DNA of 64,000 nt from an uncultured Flavobacteriaceae bacterium (GCA_947495135.1 CANLXN010000012.1:1-64000), one strand, 5' to 3'. Counted from the first letter of the stretch, positions 8,219-16,812 are shown. A program made the numbers and translations. Notes: generated by a model not told the origin, from the sequence alone.

Positions 8219-9343
8219 TTAATCAGATAAATTAGCTAGAGCGGCGCCTATGGAACTTCCAATGGCAACTCCCATTCCGCCCATACGAACTCCACAATAT
8301 ACATTTGATACAAGTTCTCGCACTATAGGCTTCTTTTGAGGGCCAACACCCATAATACCACTCCAAGCAGTCTCAATTTCAAACGCTGTTTCTGGTAAAA
8401 TTGTTGTTCTCAAGAGATCTTTCAATTTATTCTGAATTAATTGAGTGGTTCCCAAAGTAGAAGTTTCCTCTCCTTCAAAATCAAGGTTTCTACCTCCACC
8501 TAAGAGAATTCGATCATCGATATTTCTGAAATAATAATAGCCTTTATCTAAATGAAAAGTTCCTTTAATATGCAGATTTTTAATCGGTTTCGTAATAAGA
8601 ACTTGGGCTCGGGCTGGTGTAACTCCTTGGTCAAGAAATTGACTTGCAAAACCATTGGTGGCTATAAAAACTTGCTTAGCAGAGATCTCATTAGAATCGT
8701 TCAAAATCAATGATACTTGTCCGTTTTTAGATGAAAATGAAGTTATTTGAGTCGAATTGAGTATAAAAATTTCACTTTTAGCGCATTTTTGAATAAGGGC
8801 CATCATCATTCTACCGGTATCTATCTGACCTTCAAACTGATTGAAAATGAGCCGGTTTTTAACTTTTTTAAACGAAAAGGAGTCACTTTTCACTGAAAAC
8901 ACTGCGTTTTCTCCTAAAAAGACTTCTTTCAATAGATTATTTATATAATCGATCTTTGAGAGACATGTTTCGTATAATTTGGTATCGTCATCACTGAATA
9001 ATTCGTATCCCCCATGCTGCTGAAAAGCGATAGGGTCATCGCCAAGATTTTTCCGAAGTAATCTTAAGCCATCCAATCTATTTCTAACCAATTGAATAAC
9101 TTCTTCTTCTGAATGGGTAGTTAAGTCGTCTAATATTTCAGACATACTGCCAAAACAAGCAAATCCTGCATTTTTTGTACTAGCTCCACTGGGTAATATT
9201 CCCTTTTCAAAAACCACAATTTTGGCCTTAGGATGTTTCTTTCGAAGTGATAGAGCACAACTTAATCCAACAATCCCGCTGCCAACAATCGCGAAGTCGA
9301 TATTAGCTAAAAAAGTCTTTTGTTCCCAGTAAGATAAATTCAT
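8219..9343 (-). CDS. FAD-dependent oxidoreductase (DAO family)
   Basis: 374 residues. The N-terminal dinucleotide-binding motif is 'DFAIVGSGIVGLSCALSLRK' (about 16-35), followed by 'VVFEKGILPSGASTKNAG'. A C-terminal 'GIMGVGPQKKPIV' and a glycine-rich end complete the D-amino-acid-oxidase-like fold. It should oxidise an amine or amino acid with FAD in the cytoplasm. The substrate is unknown. It is probably the first gene of a three-gene minus-strand unit with mtgA and the GreA-like gene. Confidence 0.82.
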   Translation of the reverse strand: MNLSYWEQKTFLANIDFAIVGSGIVGLSCALSLRKKHPKAKIVVFEKGILPSGASTKNAGFACFGSMSEILDDLTTHSEEEVIQLVRNRLDGLRLLRKNLGDDPIAFQQHGGYELFSDDDTKLYETCLSKIDYINNLLKEVFLGENAVFSVKSDSFSFKKVKNRLIFNQFEGQIDTGRMMMALIQKCAKSEIFILNSTQITSFSSKNGQVSLILNDSNEISAKQVFIATNGFASQFLDQGVTPARAQVLITKPIKNLHIKGTFHLDKGYYYFRNIDDRILLGGGRNLDFEGEETSTLGTTQLIQNKLKDLLRTTILPETAFEIETAWSGIMGVGPQKKPIVRELVSNVYCGVRMGGMGVAIGSSIGAALANLSD

Positions 9344-9423
9344 AAAACACCATTAAAAAAGCACCAGATTCCAAAGGTACTCTTTTTGGAATTTGGTGCT
9401 AATGATTTATTTTTCGAAAAAGG

Positions 9424-10776
9424 TTACTCCTCTTCTGGTTCGTTCATTTGCCAATCGTTCATCAAAGCGGTAGTATATTCTCCTTTAACGTATCTTGGAT
9501 CGTCCATGAGTTGTCTGTGAAAAGGAATAGTCGTTTTCACACCTTCAATAACGAACTCATCTAATGCGCGCTTCATTTTACTAATCGCTTCCTCACGTGT
9601 TTGTGCGGTAGTAATTAGTTTGGCGATCATAGAATCGTAATTTGGCGGTATGATGTACCCTGCGTACACATGAGTATCTAAACGAACTCCGTGCCCACCT
9701 GGAGCATGTAAAACAGTGATCCTTCCAGGAGAAGGTCTAAAGTTATTGTATGGGTCTTCGGCATTGATACGACATTCTATAGAATGAAGTTGTGGAAAGT
9801 AATTCTTTCCAGAGATTGGTACTCCCGCAGCCACTAAAATTTGCTCACGAATAAGATCGAAATCTACCACCTGTTCTGTAATTGGGTGCTCTACCTGAAT
9901 CCGTGTATTCATTTCCATAAAATAGAAATTTCGATGCTTGTCTACCAAAAACTCAACAGTTCCTGCACCTTCATATTTAATGTATTCAGCAGCTTTTACA
10001 GCAGCCGTACCCATTTGTTTACGAAGTTTATCCGTCATAAATGGGCTAGGTGTTTCTTCTGTTAATTTTTGGTGACGACGTTGAACCGAACAATCTCGTT
10101 CACTCAAATGGCATGCCTTACCACTACTATCTCCTACTATCTGAATTTCTATATGACGTGGCTCTTCGATAAGCTTTTCCATATACATATCATCATTCCC
10201 GAAAGCCGCTCTACTCTCTTGTCTAGCAGATTCCCAAGCATCTTCCAATTCGTCTTCCTTCCACACAGCACGCATTCCTTTTCCACCACCACCGGCACTT
10301 GCTTTTAGCATTACAGGATACCCTGTTTCTTTGGCTACTTTCTTGCAGGTTGGAAAGTCTGGTATTACCCCTTCACTTCCTGGAACACATGGAACTCCAG
10401 CCTCAATCATTGTCGATTTCGCCATGGCTTTATCTCCCATACGATCGATCATATCTGGAGAAGCTCCTATGAATTTTATGTTGTGTTCTTCACAAATCTT
10501 CGAGAATTTTGCATTCTCAGAGAGAAATCCATATCCTGGATGTATTGCATCAGCATTGGTAATTTCTGCTGCCGCTATAATATTTGATATTTTCAAGTAA
10601 CTCTCACTGCTTGGTGCTGGTCCTATGCAAACAGCTTCATCTGCGAAACGTACATGAAGACTTTCTGCATCAGCGGTTGAATAAACAGCAACTGTTTTAA
10701 TTCCCATCTCTTTGCAAGTACGAATAACACGTAACGCAATTTCTCCTCTATTGGCTATTAATATCTTTTTAAACAT
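9424..10776 (-). CDS. accC: Acetyl-CoA carboxylase, biotin carboxylase subunit
   Basis: 450 residues from the ATG at 10776 ('[17 protein letters not shown]'); an upstream ATG would add six unusual residues. It carries the ATP-grasp glycine loop '[11 protein letters not shown]', the '[15 protein letters not shown]' catalytic segment and the C-terminal biotin carboxylase domain. It carboxylates the biotin on AccB using ATP and bicarbonate, the first half of malonyl-CoA formation. It follows accB by 66 bases and is the last gene of fabH-accB-accC. Confidence 0.97.
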   Translation of the reverse strand: MFKKILIANRGEIALRVIRTCKEMGIKTVAVYSTADAESLHVRFADEAVCIGPAPSSESYLKISNIIAAAEITNADAIHPGYGFLSENAKFSKICEEHNIKFIGASPDMIDRMGDKAMAKSTMIEAGVPCVPGSEGVIPDFPTCKKVAKETGYPVMLKASAGGGGKGMRAVWKEDELEDAWESARQESRAAFGNDDMYMEKLIEEPRHIEIQIVGDSSGKACHLSERDCSVQRRHQKLTEETPSPFMTDKLRKQMGTAAVKAAEYIKYEGAGTVEFLVDKHRNFYFMEMNTRIQVEHPITEQVVDFDLIREQILVAAGVPISGKNYFPQLHSIECRINAEDPYNNFRPSPGRITVLHAPGGHGVRLDTHVYAGYIIPPNYDSMIAKLITTAQTREEAISKMKRALDEFVIEGVKTTIPFHRQLMDDPRYVKGEYTTALMNDWQMNEPEEE

Positions 10777-10842
10777 AATGTTATAAAATTCCATAACCCA
10801 AACACCCCTATAACTTTAGAGCGTCCGAATTAAGATTAATAC

Positions 10843-11334
10843 TTAAGATGGGTCCACCAAAAATAATGGTTGATCGAATTCAACGGGAGAAGAATCGTCT
10901 ACTAAGACCTTAACGATCTTGCCAGAAACTTCACTTTCAATTTCATTGAAAAGTTTCATTGCTTCAATTACACAAAGCACATCTCCTACAGCGACACTAT
11001 CACCCACTTCCTTAAACATAGGTTTATCTGGAGATGGTTTTCTGTAGAAAGTACCAATAATTGGTGATTTAATAGTAATAAACTTAGAGTTATCCTCTGC
11101 CGTTTCAACAGTCTCCTGTTCTGCAACAGGTGCAGTTTCAGTTGGTGGAGCAGCTGCCATCATAGGCTGTTGGGCCTGGGCCATCGCTGGAATTTGTTGA
11201 ATGTAAGTGGTTTCACCTTTCGTACCCTCTCCGGTTCGAATTGTAATTTTTACATCTTCCATTTCAAGCTTTACTTCACTGGCTCCAGATTTAGCCACAA
11301 ACTTGATGAGATTTTGAATGTCTTTAATGTCCAT
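10843..11334 (-). CDS. accB: Acetyl-CoA carboxylase biotin carboxyl carrier protein
   Basis: 163 residues. The N-terminal segment (1-45) is followed by an Ala/Pro/Gln-rich linker (about 46-80) and a biotinyl domain. The biotin attachment motif is 'EAMKLFNE', with Lys near 127. It carries carboxybiotin between AccC and the carboxyltransferase. It lies 21 bases after fabH and before accC. Confidence 0.97.
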   Translation of the reverse strand: MDIKDIQNLIKFVAKSGASEVKLEMEDVKITIRTGEGTKGETTYIQQIPAMAQAQQPMMAAAPPTETAPVAEQETVETAEDNSKFITIKSPIIGTFYRKPSPDKPMFKEVGDSVAVGDVLCVIEAMKLFNEIESEVSGKIVKVLVDDSSPVEFDQPLFLVDPS

Positions 11335-11355
11335 ATTATTGTTGTTAATTGGTCT

Positions 11356-12354
11356 TTATTTTGAATCGTAGGCCCATTTTAAGTAAATGGAGCCCCAGGT
11401 AAATCCTCCCCCGAAAGCGGCAAACACAAGGTTATCCCCCTTTTTAAGTTGCTTTTCATAATCGTTTAAACAAAGTGGTAATGTCGCGGAAGTAGTATTT
11501 CCATATTTATGAATATTCATCATCACTTTTTCCTCTGGAAGTTTCATCCTATTGGAAGTAGCGTCTATGATTCGCTTATTGGCTTGATGAGGCACTAACC
11601 AGTCCACATCTTCCCCAGTTAAAGCATTTCTTTCCATTATTTTTTCGCTCACATCTGCCATGTTAGAAACAGCAAACTTGAAAACAGTTTTACCATCTTG
11701 ATAAACAAAATGTTGCTTATTCTCAACTGTTTCAGCAGAAGCGGGCAGAATAGATCCCCCAGCATCGATTTTGAGGTGTGGTCTTCCAACACCATCTGTG
11801 CGTAAAATTTCATCCTGAATACCAAGGCCTTCAGTGTTTGGTTCAAAAAGTACTGCTCCAGCACCATCTCCAAATATTATACAAGTAGCTCGGTCTGTGT
11901 AATCAATAATAGATGACATTTTATCGGCTCCAATAAGTAATATTTTCTTGTAGCGACCAGACTCAATATATTTGGCAGCAGTAGACATTCCAAACAAGAA
12001 GCTAGAACAAGCCGCAACTAGATCATACGAAAAAGCGTTTACGGCACCTATTTCAGTGGCTACGTAAACGCCTGTGACTGCGACTGGCATATCTGGTGTG
12101 GCTGTGGCCATAATCACCATTTCAATGTCCTTAGGGTCTGTATTGCTCTTTCGAAGAAGGTCTTTGGCTGCTTGAATTGCCATATAGGAAGTTCCCTTGC
12201 CTTCTTCTTTTAAAATTCTTCGTTCTTTGATACCTGTACGACTGGTAATCCATTCATCGTTGGTATCTACCATAGTCTCCAGAATCTGGTTGGTAAGCAC
12301 GTATTCCGGGACATATGCCCCTACAGCTGTAATCGCCGCTGTGATTTTACTCAT
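11356..12354 (-). CDS. fabH: 3-oxoacyl-ACP synthase III
   Basis: 332 residues with the FabH triad: Cys near 116 in 'VAACSSFLFG', His near 256 in 'VPHQANKRI' and Asn near 286 in 'KYGNTTSA'. It condenses acetyl-CoA (or a branched primer) with malonyl-ACP to start fatty-acid synthesis. It heads the fabH-accB-accC group, and the strong terminator at 12475-12515 separates it from rpmF, so it needs its own promoter in 12355-12474. A near-consensus TACCTTTT lies there on the minus strand. Confidence 0.96.
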   Translation of the reverse strand: MSKITAAITAVGAYVPEYVLTNQILETMVDTNDEWITSRTGIKERRILKEEGKGTSYMAIQAAKDLLRKSNTDPKDIEMVIMATATPDMPVAVTGVYVATEIGAVNAFSYDLVAACSSFLFGMSTAAKYIESGRYKKILLIGADKMSSIIDYTDRATCIIFGDGAGAVLFEPNTEGLGIQDEILRTDGVGRPHLKIDAGGSILPASAETVENKQHFVYQDGKTVFKFAVSNMADVSEKIMERNALTGEDVDWLVPHQANKRIIDATSNRMKLPEEKVMMNIHKYGNTTSATLPLCLNDYEKQLKKGDNLVFAAFGGGFTWGSIYLKWAYDSK

Positions 12355-12474
12355 ATAATTGAATTAAAATTCACTAAAAAGGTATAAAACCCTTAAAAAG
12401 GACTGAAAATTACTAATTTTTAATCTAAAAAAAGCCATAATTAACTTTTTTTGCCATTTTAAAAAAATTAATAA

Positions 12475-12515
12475 AAAACTCTCACTATCCAGATCAATAG
12501 GATAGTGAGAGTTTT
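12475..12515. terminator. 16-bp bidirectional terminator between rpmF and fabH
   Basis: AAAACTCTCACTATCC (12475-12490) pairs perfectly with 12500-12515 around a 9-base loop. On the minus strand the stem is followed by TTTTTTATTAA. It should stop transcription coming from pdxA, the DUF177 gene and rpmF before fabH. Confidence 0.9.
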
Positions 12516-12535
12516 AATATTTTATGTAAGATTGT

Positions 12536-12733
12536 TTAGGCTTCTACCTCTTCAACCGCATCAATTACAATCTGACCTCTGTAGTATAATTTACCTTCAT
12601 GCCAGTGCGCTCTGTGGTACAAATGAGGCTCTCCAGTAGTTGGATCAGTCGCAATTTGAGGAACAGTCGCTTTGTAATGAGTTCTTCTTTTATCTCTTCT
12701 AGTTTTCGAGATTTTTCTTTTAGGATGTGCCAT
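12536..12733 (-). CDS. rpmF: 50S ribosomal protein L32
   Basis: 65 residues beginning '[20 protein letters not shown]', the L32 signature. The zinc-binding cysteines of C-plus L32 are absent, as in other Bacteroidota L32 proteins. It follows the DUF177 gene by eight bases, the usual pairing, and is followed by a strong terminator. Confidence 0.97.
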   Translation of the reverse strand: MAHPKRKISKTRRDKRRTHYKATVPQIATDPTTGEPHLYHRAHWHEGKLYYRGQIVIDAVEEVEA

Positions 12734-12741
12734 TACTTATA

Positions 12742-13278
12742 TTATTTGTCCGTTAATAGTTTTTTTAAATCGTCCCATCTTGGATCTGTGGTCTCTTCTT
12801 CGACCTCGTCTTCCATTTTGAGACTCAATTCTTCAAGTTTTTCGAGTATTTCACTTTTTAAAGTACCGTCTTCAACCCCAGGATGAACTCTACGTGTTGG
12901 CATGGCCAATACAATAGATTCGTAAATGTATTGCTGAATATTTACTTGATAGCTTCCGTGGGGAAGAATAAGAAGATCTTCGTTCTCATTGTTAAATTCA
13001 TCTCCAAATTTAACCACGAAATGATATTCTCCTTCTACCTCCTGATCGAAAGGCTCGTTAGTGGTATCGCAATTCACGTTTACCGATCCATTATAAGAAA
13101 GAGTAAACTCTAAAAGCGTAGTTTTTTTTTCCAGCAGTACATCGAGATTAATAGTTGCATCATTAAATTCGTCGTACTCAAAATGCTCAAAGAACGTATT
13201 TTTTATATCAAAATTATAGGTGTGCGCTCCAAGTTTTAATCCCACAAATGGAATAGTAAATTCTTTCAGATCCTTCAT
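12742..13278 (-). CDS. DUF177 (YceD-like) protein
   Basis: 178 residues from ATG 13278; the frame opens at GTG 13284. The sequence shows the YceD/DUF177 layout: an N-terminal beta region, 'VNCDTTNEPFDQEVEGEYHFVVKFGDE' where cysteine pairs often sit, and the C-terminal 'DPRWDDLKKLLTDK', a strong family mark. The plant and bacterial homologues are linked to 23S rRNA accumulation. It sits just before rpmF, the conserved arrangement. Confidence 0.88.
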   Translation of the reverse strand: MKDLKEFTIPFVGLKLGAHTYNFDIKNTFFEHFEYDEFNDATINLDVLLEKKTTLLEFTLSYNGSVNVNCDTTNEPFDQEVEGEYHFVVKFGDEFNNENEDLLILPHGSYQVNIQQYIYESIVLAMPTRRVHPGVEDGTLKSEILEKLEELSLKMEDEVEEETTDPRWDDLKKLLTDK

Positions 13279-13344
13279 AATCACACCTAAATTTATGCTA
13301 TAGCCTTACAAATAAGGCAACCCTGCTTTTCAGCGAGGCGGGTG

Positions 13345-13373
13345 CAAAGATAAAAAATATTTTAATACTCCAA
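13345..13373 (-). promoter_or_regulatory. Promoter for the DUF177-rpmF unit
   Basis: Read on the minus strand, TTG (13373-13371) and TATCTTTG (13352-13345) are separated by 18 bases. This fits the flavobacterial TTG-N17-23-TAnnTTTG promoter. The box lies about 67 bases before the ATG at 13278. Confidence 0.65.
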
Positions 13374-13379
13374 TTCGTT

Positions 13380-14444
13380 TTACGAATTCTTTTTCGAAAC
13401 TGGTCTTTTTCTATTTAAGGCCAAGGGATTTTTCGAAAACTCCTTGTATTCATTACGTTTACGGTAAACAGTAATTGCGGTAAAAACGGCCTCTTTAAAA
13501 GAGTCGGCGCTTGCAATATTCTTTCCAGCCACATCATAAGCTGTTCCATGGTCGGGCGATGTTCTTATCCTGTTGAGACCTGCCGTATAATTAACTCCAC
13601 TTCCAAACGCTAAGGTTTTAAAAGGAATAAGTCCTTGATCATGATAGGAAGCAATCACCACATCGAAATTCTTGTGATTTCCTGAACCAAAGAAACTGTC
13701 GGCCGCATAAGGCCCCATTACCACCTTACCATTGTTACGAAGATTATCTAATGTTGGCTTCAAAACGGTATCATCCTCATTTCCAATTACCCCATTATCT
13801 CCATTGTGCGGATTAATTCCTAGCACCGCAATTTTAGGTTTGACAATTCCAAAATCTTCGACCAGCGTCTTGTGAATTATTTTTATTTTCTTTTCGATAA
13901 GTTCTCGCGTAATATGACTTGTAACATCTTTTACTGGCACATGATCTGTTAATAGACCAACCTTCAGTTCGTCTGAAGTCATTAACATCAAGCTATCTCC
14001 TTCTAACTCTTTCGCTAAATAATCTGTATGTCCAGGAAAATTAAACGTTTCAGACTGGACATTGCTTTTATTTATTGGTGCGGTTACCAATACATCTATC
14101 TTCTCACTCTTGAGAGCAGAAACTGCTGCCTCAAGAGATTTTATTGCGTAGGCTCCAATTTTTGGGTCTTCCTTCCCAAATTTAATATCTACTTGCTCCT
14201 TCCATACATTTATAACATTGACTTTTTTGTGTACAATGTCATCAACAGATTCAATCCCGTGTAAATTAACATCCATTGAATAGGTTTTCTTGAAGAAGGA
14301 CATCAGCTTAACTGAGGCAAAAATAACTGGCGTACAAAAATCCAACATCCGAGTATCCTGAAATGTTTTTAAAACAATTTCGCTTCCTATGCCATTTAAA
14401 TCACCAATGGAAATTCCTACGATTATCTTTTCCCCTTTGCTCAT
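13380..14444 (-). CDS. pdxA: 4-hydroxythreonine-4-phosphate dehydrogenase
   Basis: 354 residues from ATG 14444; GTG 14447 is an alternative. It has 'ISIGDLNGIGSEIVLK' at the N-terminus, 'VTAPINKSNV', 'FPGHTDYLA' and 'ASYHDQGLIPFK' with the metal-binding His, and 'RTSPDHGTAYDVAGK'. It oxidises 4-phosphohydroxy-threonine in pyridoxal-phosphate biosynthesis. It is divergent from ribE with 56 bases between the two starts. Confidence 0.96.
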   Translation of the reverse strand: MSKGEKIIVGISIGDLNGIGSEIVLKTFQDTRMLDFCTPVIFASVKLMSFFKKTYSMDVNLHGIESVDDIVHKKVNVINVWKEQVDIKFGKEDPKIGAYAIKSLEAAVSALKSEKIDVLVTAPINKSNVQSETFNFPGHTDYLAKELEGDSLMLMTSDELKVGLLTDHVPVKDVTSHITRELIEKKIKIIHKTLVEDFGIVKPKIAVLGINPHNGDNGVIGNEDDTVLKPTLDNLRNNGKVVMGPYAADSFFGSGNHKNFDVVIASYHDQGLIPFKTLAFGSGVNYTAGLNRIRTSPDHGTAYDVAGKNIASADSFKEAVFTAITVYRKRNEYKEFSKNPLALNRKRPVSKKNS

Positions 14445-14466
14445 CACAAATACTCTTTTATTGTGT

Positions 14467-14474
14467 TATTTTTG
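14467..14474 (+). promoter_or_regulatory. Candidate -7 box for ribE
   Basis: TATTTTTG matches TAnnTTTG, 26 bases before the ribE ATG. The nearest upstream TTG is 27 bases away, slightly far. Confidence 0.4.
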
Positions 14475-14500
14475 TTCTACAAATGTAACTAATTGAATTC

Positions 14501-15091
14501 ATGTTTACAGGAATTATAGAGACTATCGGTGAAATTACGGACTTGCAACGGGAAGGCGAAAACCTTCATATAAAGGTAAAGAGTTCTATTACCAACGAGT
14601 TAAAGATCGATCAAAGTGTTGCTCATAATGGAGTTTGTCTCACGGTGGTTGAGAAAGATGCCAACCAGTATGTGGTAACTGCTATTAAAGAAACGTTGGA
14701 TAAAACCAATATTGGTCTTCTTGAGAAAGGAGATCAAATTAATTTGGAACGGGCAATGAAGCTAGGCGATCGTCTTGATGGTCATATGGTCCAAGGACAC
14801 GTAGACCAAAAAGGCACCTGTATTCATATCGAAGAAATGGGGGGAAGTTGGCTCTTTACTTTTTCCTACGATGATTCCTACGGAAATGTAACTATAGAAA
14901 AAGGCTCCATCACCGTAAATGGCGTGAGTCTGACTGTAGTAAACTCGAAAAAAAATGAATTTAGTGTAGCAATTATACCGTTCACGTTTGAACACACCGG
15001 TTTCAACACCTTCAAATTAGGAACGGAAGTGAACCTAGAATTTGATGTGATCGGTAAGTACTTAAAAGTGCTTAGTCAAGGATATTTCTAG
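14501..15091 (+). CDS. ribE: Riboflavin synthase, alpha chain
   Basis: 196 residues made of two similar lumazine-binding halves. The first starts 'MFTGIIETIGEI' and contains 'HNGVCLTVVE'. The second starts near residue 97 ('HMVQGHVDQKGTC') and contains 'VNGVSLTVVNS'. It converts two 6,7-dimethyl-8-ribityllumazine molecules to riboflavin. Its last 20 bases overlap the end of the convergent small gene at 15072-15293. Confidence 0.96.
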   Translation: MFTGIIETIGEITDLQREGENLHIKVKSSITNELKIDQSVAHNGVCLTVVEKDANQYVVTAIKETLDKTNIGLLEKGDQINLERAMKLGDRLDGHMVQGHVDQKGTCIHIEEMGGSWLFTFSYDDSYGNVTIEKGSITVNGVSLTVVNSKKNEFSVAIIPFTFEHTGFNTFKLGTEVNLEFDVIGKYLKVLSQGYF

Positions 15092-15293
15092 CCTTGTTTT
15101 TCATTACAATAGCATATACACCATACACAATTCCCGCAATAACAAGTAGTAAAATTCCATTGTCCAATGGTAATTCAACAGGAGTTCTTTGGGGTGGAGG
15201 GGGTGGATTCGCACCAGATTTTTGGGCGAACATAGCACTATTGCTTAAAGCAAGCAGTACAAAGGTTAATATAGTTACGATTTGGGGTCGCAT
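15072..15293 (-). CDS. Small proline-rich secreted membrane protein
   Basis: 73 residues. An N-terminal signal peptide (about 1-23, 'SAMFAQ') is followed by a short mature region with five consecutive Pro, then 'VELPLDNG', one hydrophobic helix (about 48-64) and a basic tail ('KNKAR'). The order of Pro-x-Asp motif, helix and basic residues resembles exosortase-type C-terminal sorting signals. I have seen similar small proteins in flavobacteria without a known function. It overlaps ribE tail-to-tail by 20 bases. Confidence 0.7.
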   Translation of the reverse strand: MRPQIVTILTFVLLALSNSAMFAQKSGANPPPPPQRTPVELPLDNGILLLVIAGIVYGVYAIVMKNKARNILD

Positions 15294-15627
15294 AGGGCTA
15301 AATTAGTCTTTTTTTTATAATATCAAAGAAAAAAACAAGTTATCAGAAATTTATTAACTTCTTACTTTGCCTTAATCTTTCTTTTTATTAGTAAGAGCAT
15401 TATCACTCTTAATTAATTGTAAGTTATTTATTTAAGGGTGTTTCTTAAAACAACCTCCTTATAACGTATTTTATTGTCAATTATTTTAAATCTCTCGGAA
15501 GCCTCTTCAATAGGGGTGTAAACTTCCTATTTGTCCTTTGCTTCAATCTAATTACGATTAGATTTATATTCTATTGAACCGGGCTAAACTACAACTATTA
15601 TAGTTATAGCCATCAAATTCTTTCATT

Positions 15628-15658
15628 ATGTCAAAAAAATAGTGATCCGCTTGGGCTC
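15628..15658 (-). repeat. Partial direct repeat of the tRNA 3' end and its flank
   Basis: ATGTCAAAAAA followed by a diverged stretch and then CTTGGGCTC matches 15735-15765 in 24 of 31 aligned bases. The second copy spans the end of the CAT tRNA and its downstream flank. No full tRNA can be folded here. It is a remnant of duplication or of an old insertion at the tRNA. Confidence 0.55.
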
Positions 15659-15677
15659 ACTTCGACGATGCTCTGTA

Positions 15678-15705
15678 AAAACTTTTCACCCAAGTGAAAA
15701 TTTTT
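15678..15705. terminator. Bidirectional hairpin downstream of the CAT tRNA
   Basis: TTTTCAC (15683-15689) pairs with GTGAAAA (15694-15700) around CCAA, with A-runs before and T-runs after, so either strand ends in T. It could end transcripts from the minus-strand tRNA. Confidence 0.5.
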
Positions 15706-15748
15706 ATTCCTGTTAAACTCCTCTCTGCTTCAGCATGTCAAAAAATTG

Positions 15749-15822
15749 TGGTCCCACTTGGGCTCGAACCAAGGACCCTCTGATTATGAGTCAGATGCTC
15801 TAACCAGCTGAGCTATGGGACC
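15749..15822 (-). tRNA. tRNA with CAT anticodon (elongator Met or lysidine-type Ile2)
   Basis: 74 bases. Acceptor strands GGTCCCA and TGGGACC pair fully, the D region reads 'AGCTCAGCTGGTTAGAGC', and the anticodon stem TCTGA/TCAGA encloses CTCATAA with anticodon CAT (15786-15788 complement). The T-arm contains GGTTCGAGCC. CCA is not encoded. A paired G1-C72 and an anticodon stem without three G-C pairs rule out an initiator tRNA. Met and Ile2 cannot be separated by eye. Confidence 0.93.
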
Positions 15823-15866
15823 AAAAACAGTTTGCAAAAGTACAATACTTTATTTTTTCAACAAAA

Positions 15867-16274
15867 TTATTTGTCCTTTATCTCCTGACACAGCTCTACC
15901 AGTACTCCATTAGCCGATTTAGGGTGTAAAAAAACAACCCATTTATTGTCCGCACCTCTCTTTGGAGTTTCATTTAAAACGATAAAACCTTCTTGCTGTA
16001 GTCTCTTTACTTCAGCTTCTATATCGTCTACAGCAAAAGCTATATGATGAATACCCTCCCCTCTTTTTTCTATAAATTTGGCAATTGGACTGTCTTCGTT
16101 GGTAGCTTCCAACAATTCGATTTTACTTTCTCCCAATTGAAAAAAAGAAGTGGTAACTCCTTCACTCTCTACTTTTTCCGTCTTATATTGAGTGCGCCCT
16201 AATAAACTTTCGTAGACTTTATTAGCCGCTTCAATATTCTTCACAGCGATTCCAATGTGCTCAATTTTATTCAT
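15867..16274 (-). CDS. mce: Methylmalonyl-CoA epimerase
   Basis: 135 residues of the vicinal-oxygen-chelate fold, with two beta-alpha-beta modules. It has 'KIEHIGIAVKNIEAANKVYE' at the start, 'GIHHIAFAVDDIEAEVKRL' in the middle and 'LVEL' near the end, supplying the His and Glu metal ligands. It interconverts R and S methylmalonyl-CoA in propionyl-CoA metabolism. It is divergent from rbfA, and the two promoters share one -33 palindrome. Confidence 0.92.
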   Translation of the reverse strand: MNKIEHIGIAVKNIEAANKVYESLLGRTQYKTEKVESEGVTTSFFQLGESKIELLEATNEDSPIAKFIEKRGEGIHHIAFAVDDIEAEVKRLQQEGFIVLNETPKRGADNKWVVFLHPKSANGVLVELCQEIKDK

Positions 16275-16346
16275 AGCTTGATCTATTTTATTAAGGTAAC
16301 TAGCATTTTATGAACACCTATTCTGGAAATTCACAATGCGAGTTTT

Positions 16347-16409
16347 CAAAAATAGTAAAACCCTCTGGGAACCAAATTGGTAATAGTACTATTTATTGTA
16401 GTATTTTTG
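16347..16409. promoter_or_regulatory. Interlocked divergent promoters of mce and rbfA
   Basis: The palindrome ACCAAATTGGT (16371-16381) gives a TTG on each strand. On the plus strand TTG 16377-16379 lies 22 bases before TATTTTTG (16402-16409). On the minus strand TTG 16375-16373 lies 18 bases before TATTTTTG (16354-16347). Both fit TTG-N17-23-TAnnTTTG. The plus -7 box ends five bases before the rbfA ATG, so the rbfA mRNA would have almost no leader. Confidence 0.7.
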
Positions 16410-16413
16410 CAGA

Positions 16414-16809
16414 ATGATAGAAAGCAACAGACAAAAAAAAATAGCTGGCGTACTGCAAAAAGACCTAGCTGCAATTCTTCAACAAATGCTTCGTGAGGCA
16501 GGGCAGACTGGCATTATTATTTCTGTTTCGAAAGTTACAGTAACCGTAGATTTATCGGTTGCCAAAGTATACACCAGTGTTTTTCCAGCAGATAAAGGAA
16601 ACGATGTAGTGAAGGAGCTGAACATTGTTAAGCCTCAAATAAAACATCAAATCGCATTATTGACCAAAGATCAGTTAAGAAAAATGCCAGATCTTACTTT
16701 TTACAATGACGATTCATTAGAATACATTAATAATATTGAGAAGGCCGTAAAAGGTGAAGAGGACCCTTTAAAAAATCCCGACCTACTTCCCAAGCGAAAA
16801 ACAACCTAG
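16414..16809 (+). CDS. rbfA: Ribosome-binding factor A
   Basis: 131 residues. 'QKKIAGVLQKDLAAILQQ' at the N-terminus and 'TVTVDLSVAKVYTSVFP' in the middle match the KH-like RbfA family. It helps mature the 30S subunit and process 16S rRNA. The permease gene begins three bases after its stop codon, so the two are co-transcribed. Confidence 0.95.
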   Translation: MIESNRQKKIAGVLQKDLAAILQQMLREAGQTGIIISVSKVTVTVDLSVAKVYTSVFPADKGNDVVKELNIVKPQIKHQIALLTKDQLRKMPDLTFYNDDSLEYINNIEKAVKGEEDPLKNPDLLPKRKTT

Positions 16810-16812
16810 TGT

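Larger units (their letters stand above)
15294..15748. other. Gene-free AT-rich stretch with repeat remnants
   Basis: I see no coding sequence in these 455 bases. The right half holds a partial copy of the neighbouring tRNA 3' end (15628-15658), a block resembling the rnpA-upstream element (15640-15705) and a hairpin (15678-15705). The left half (15300-15600) shows nothing I can assign. Confidence 0.6.

Noticed and set aside
12536-12733. L32 lacking zinc-binding Cys as a paralogue or defect
   Set aside because: C-minus L32 is normal for Bacteroidota and the gene is in its usual place.
15749-15822. CAT tRNA as the initiator tRNA
   Set aside because: Position 1-72 is a normal pair and the anticodon stem lacks the three G-C pairs of initiators.
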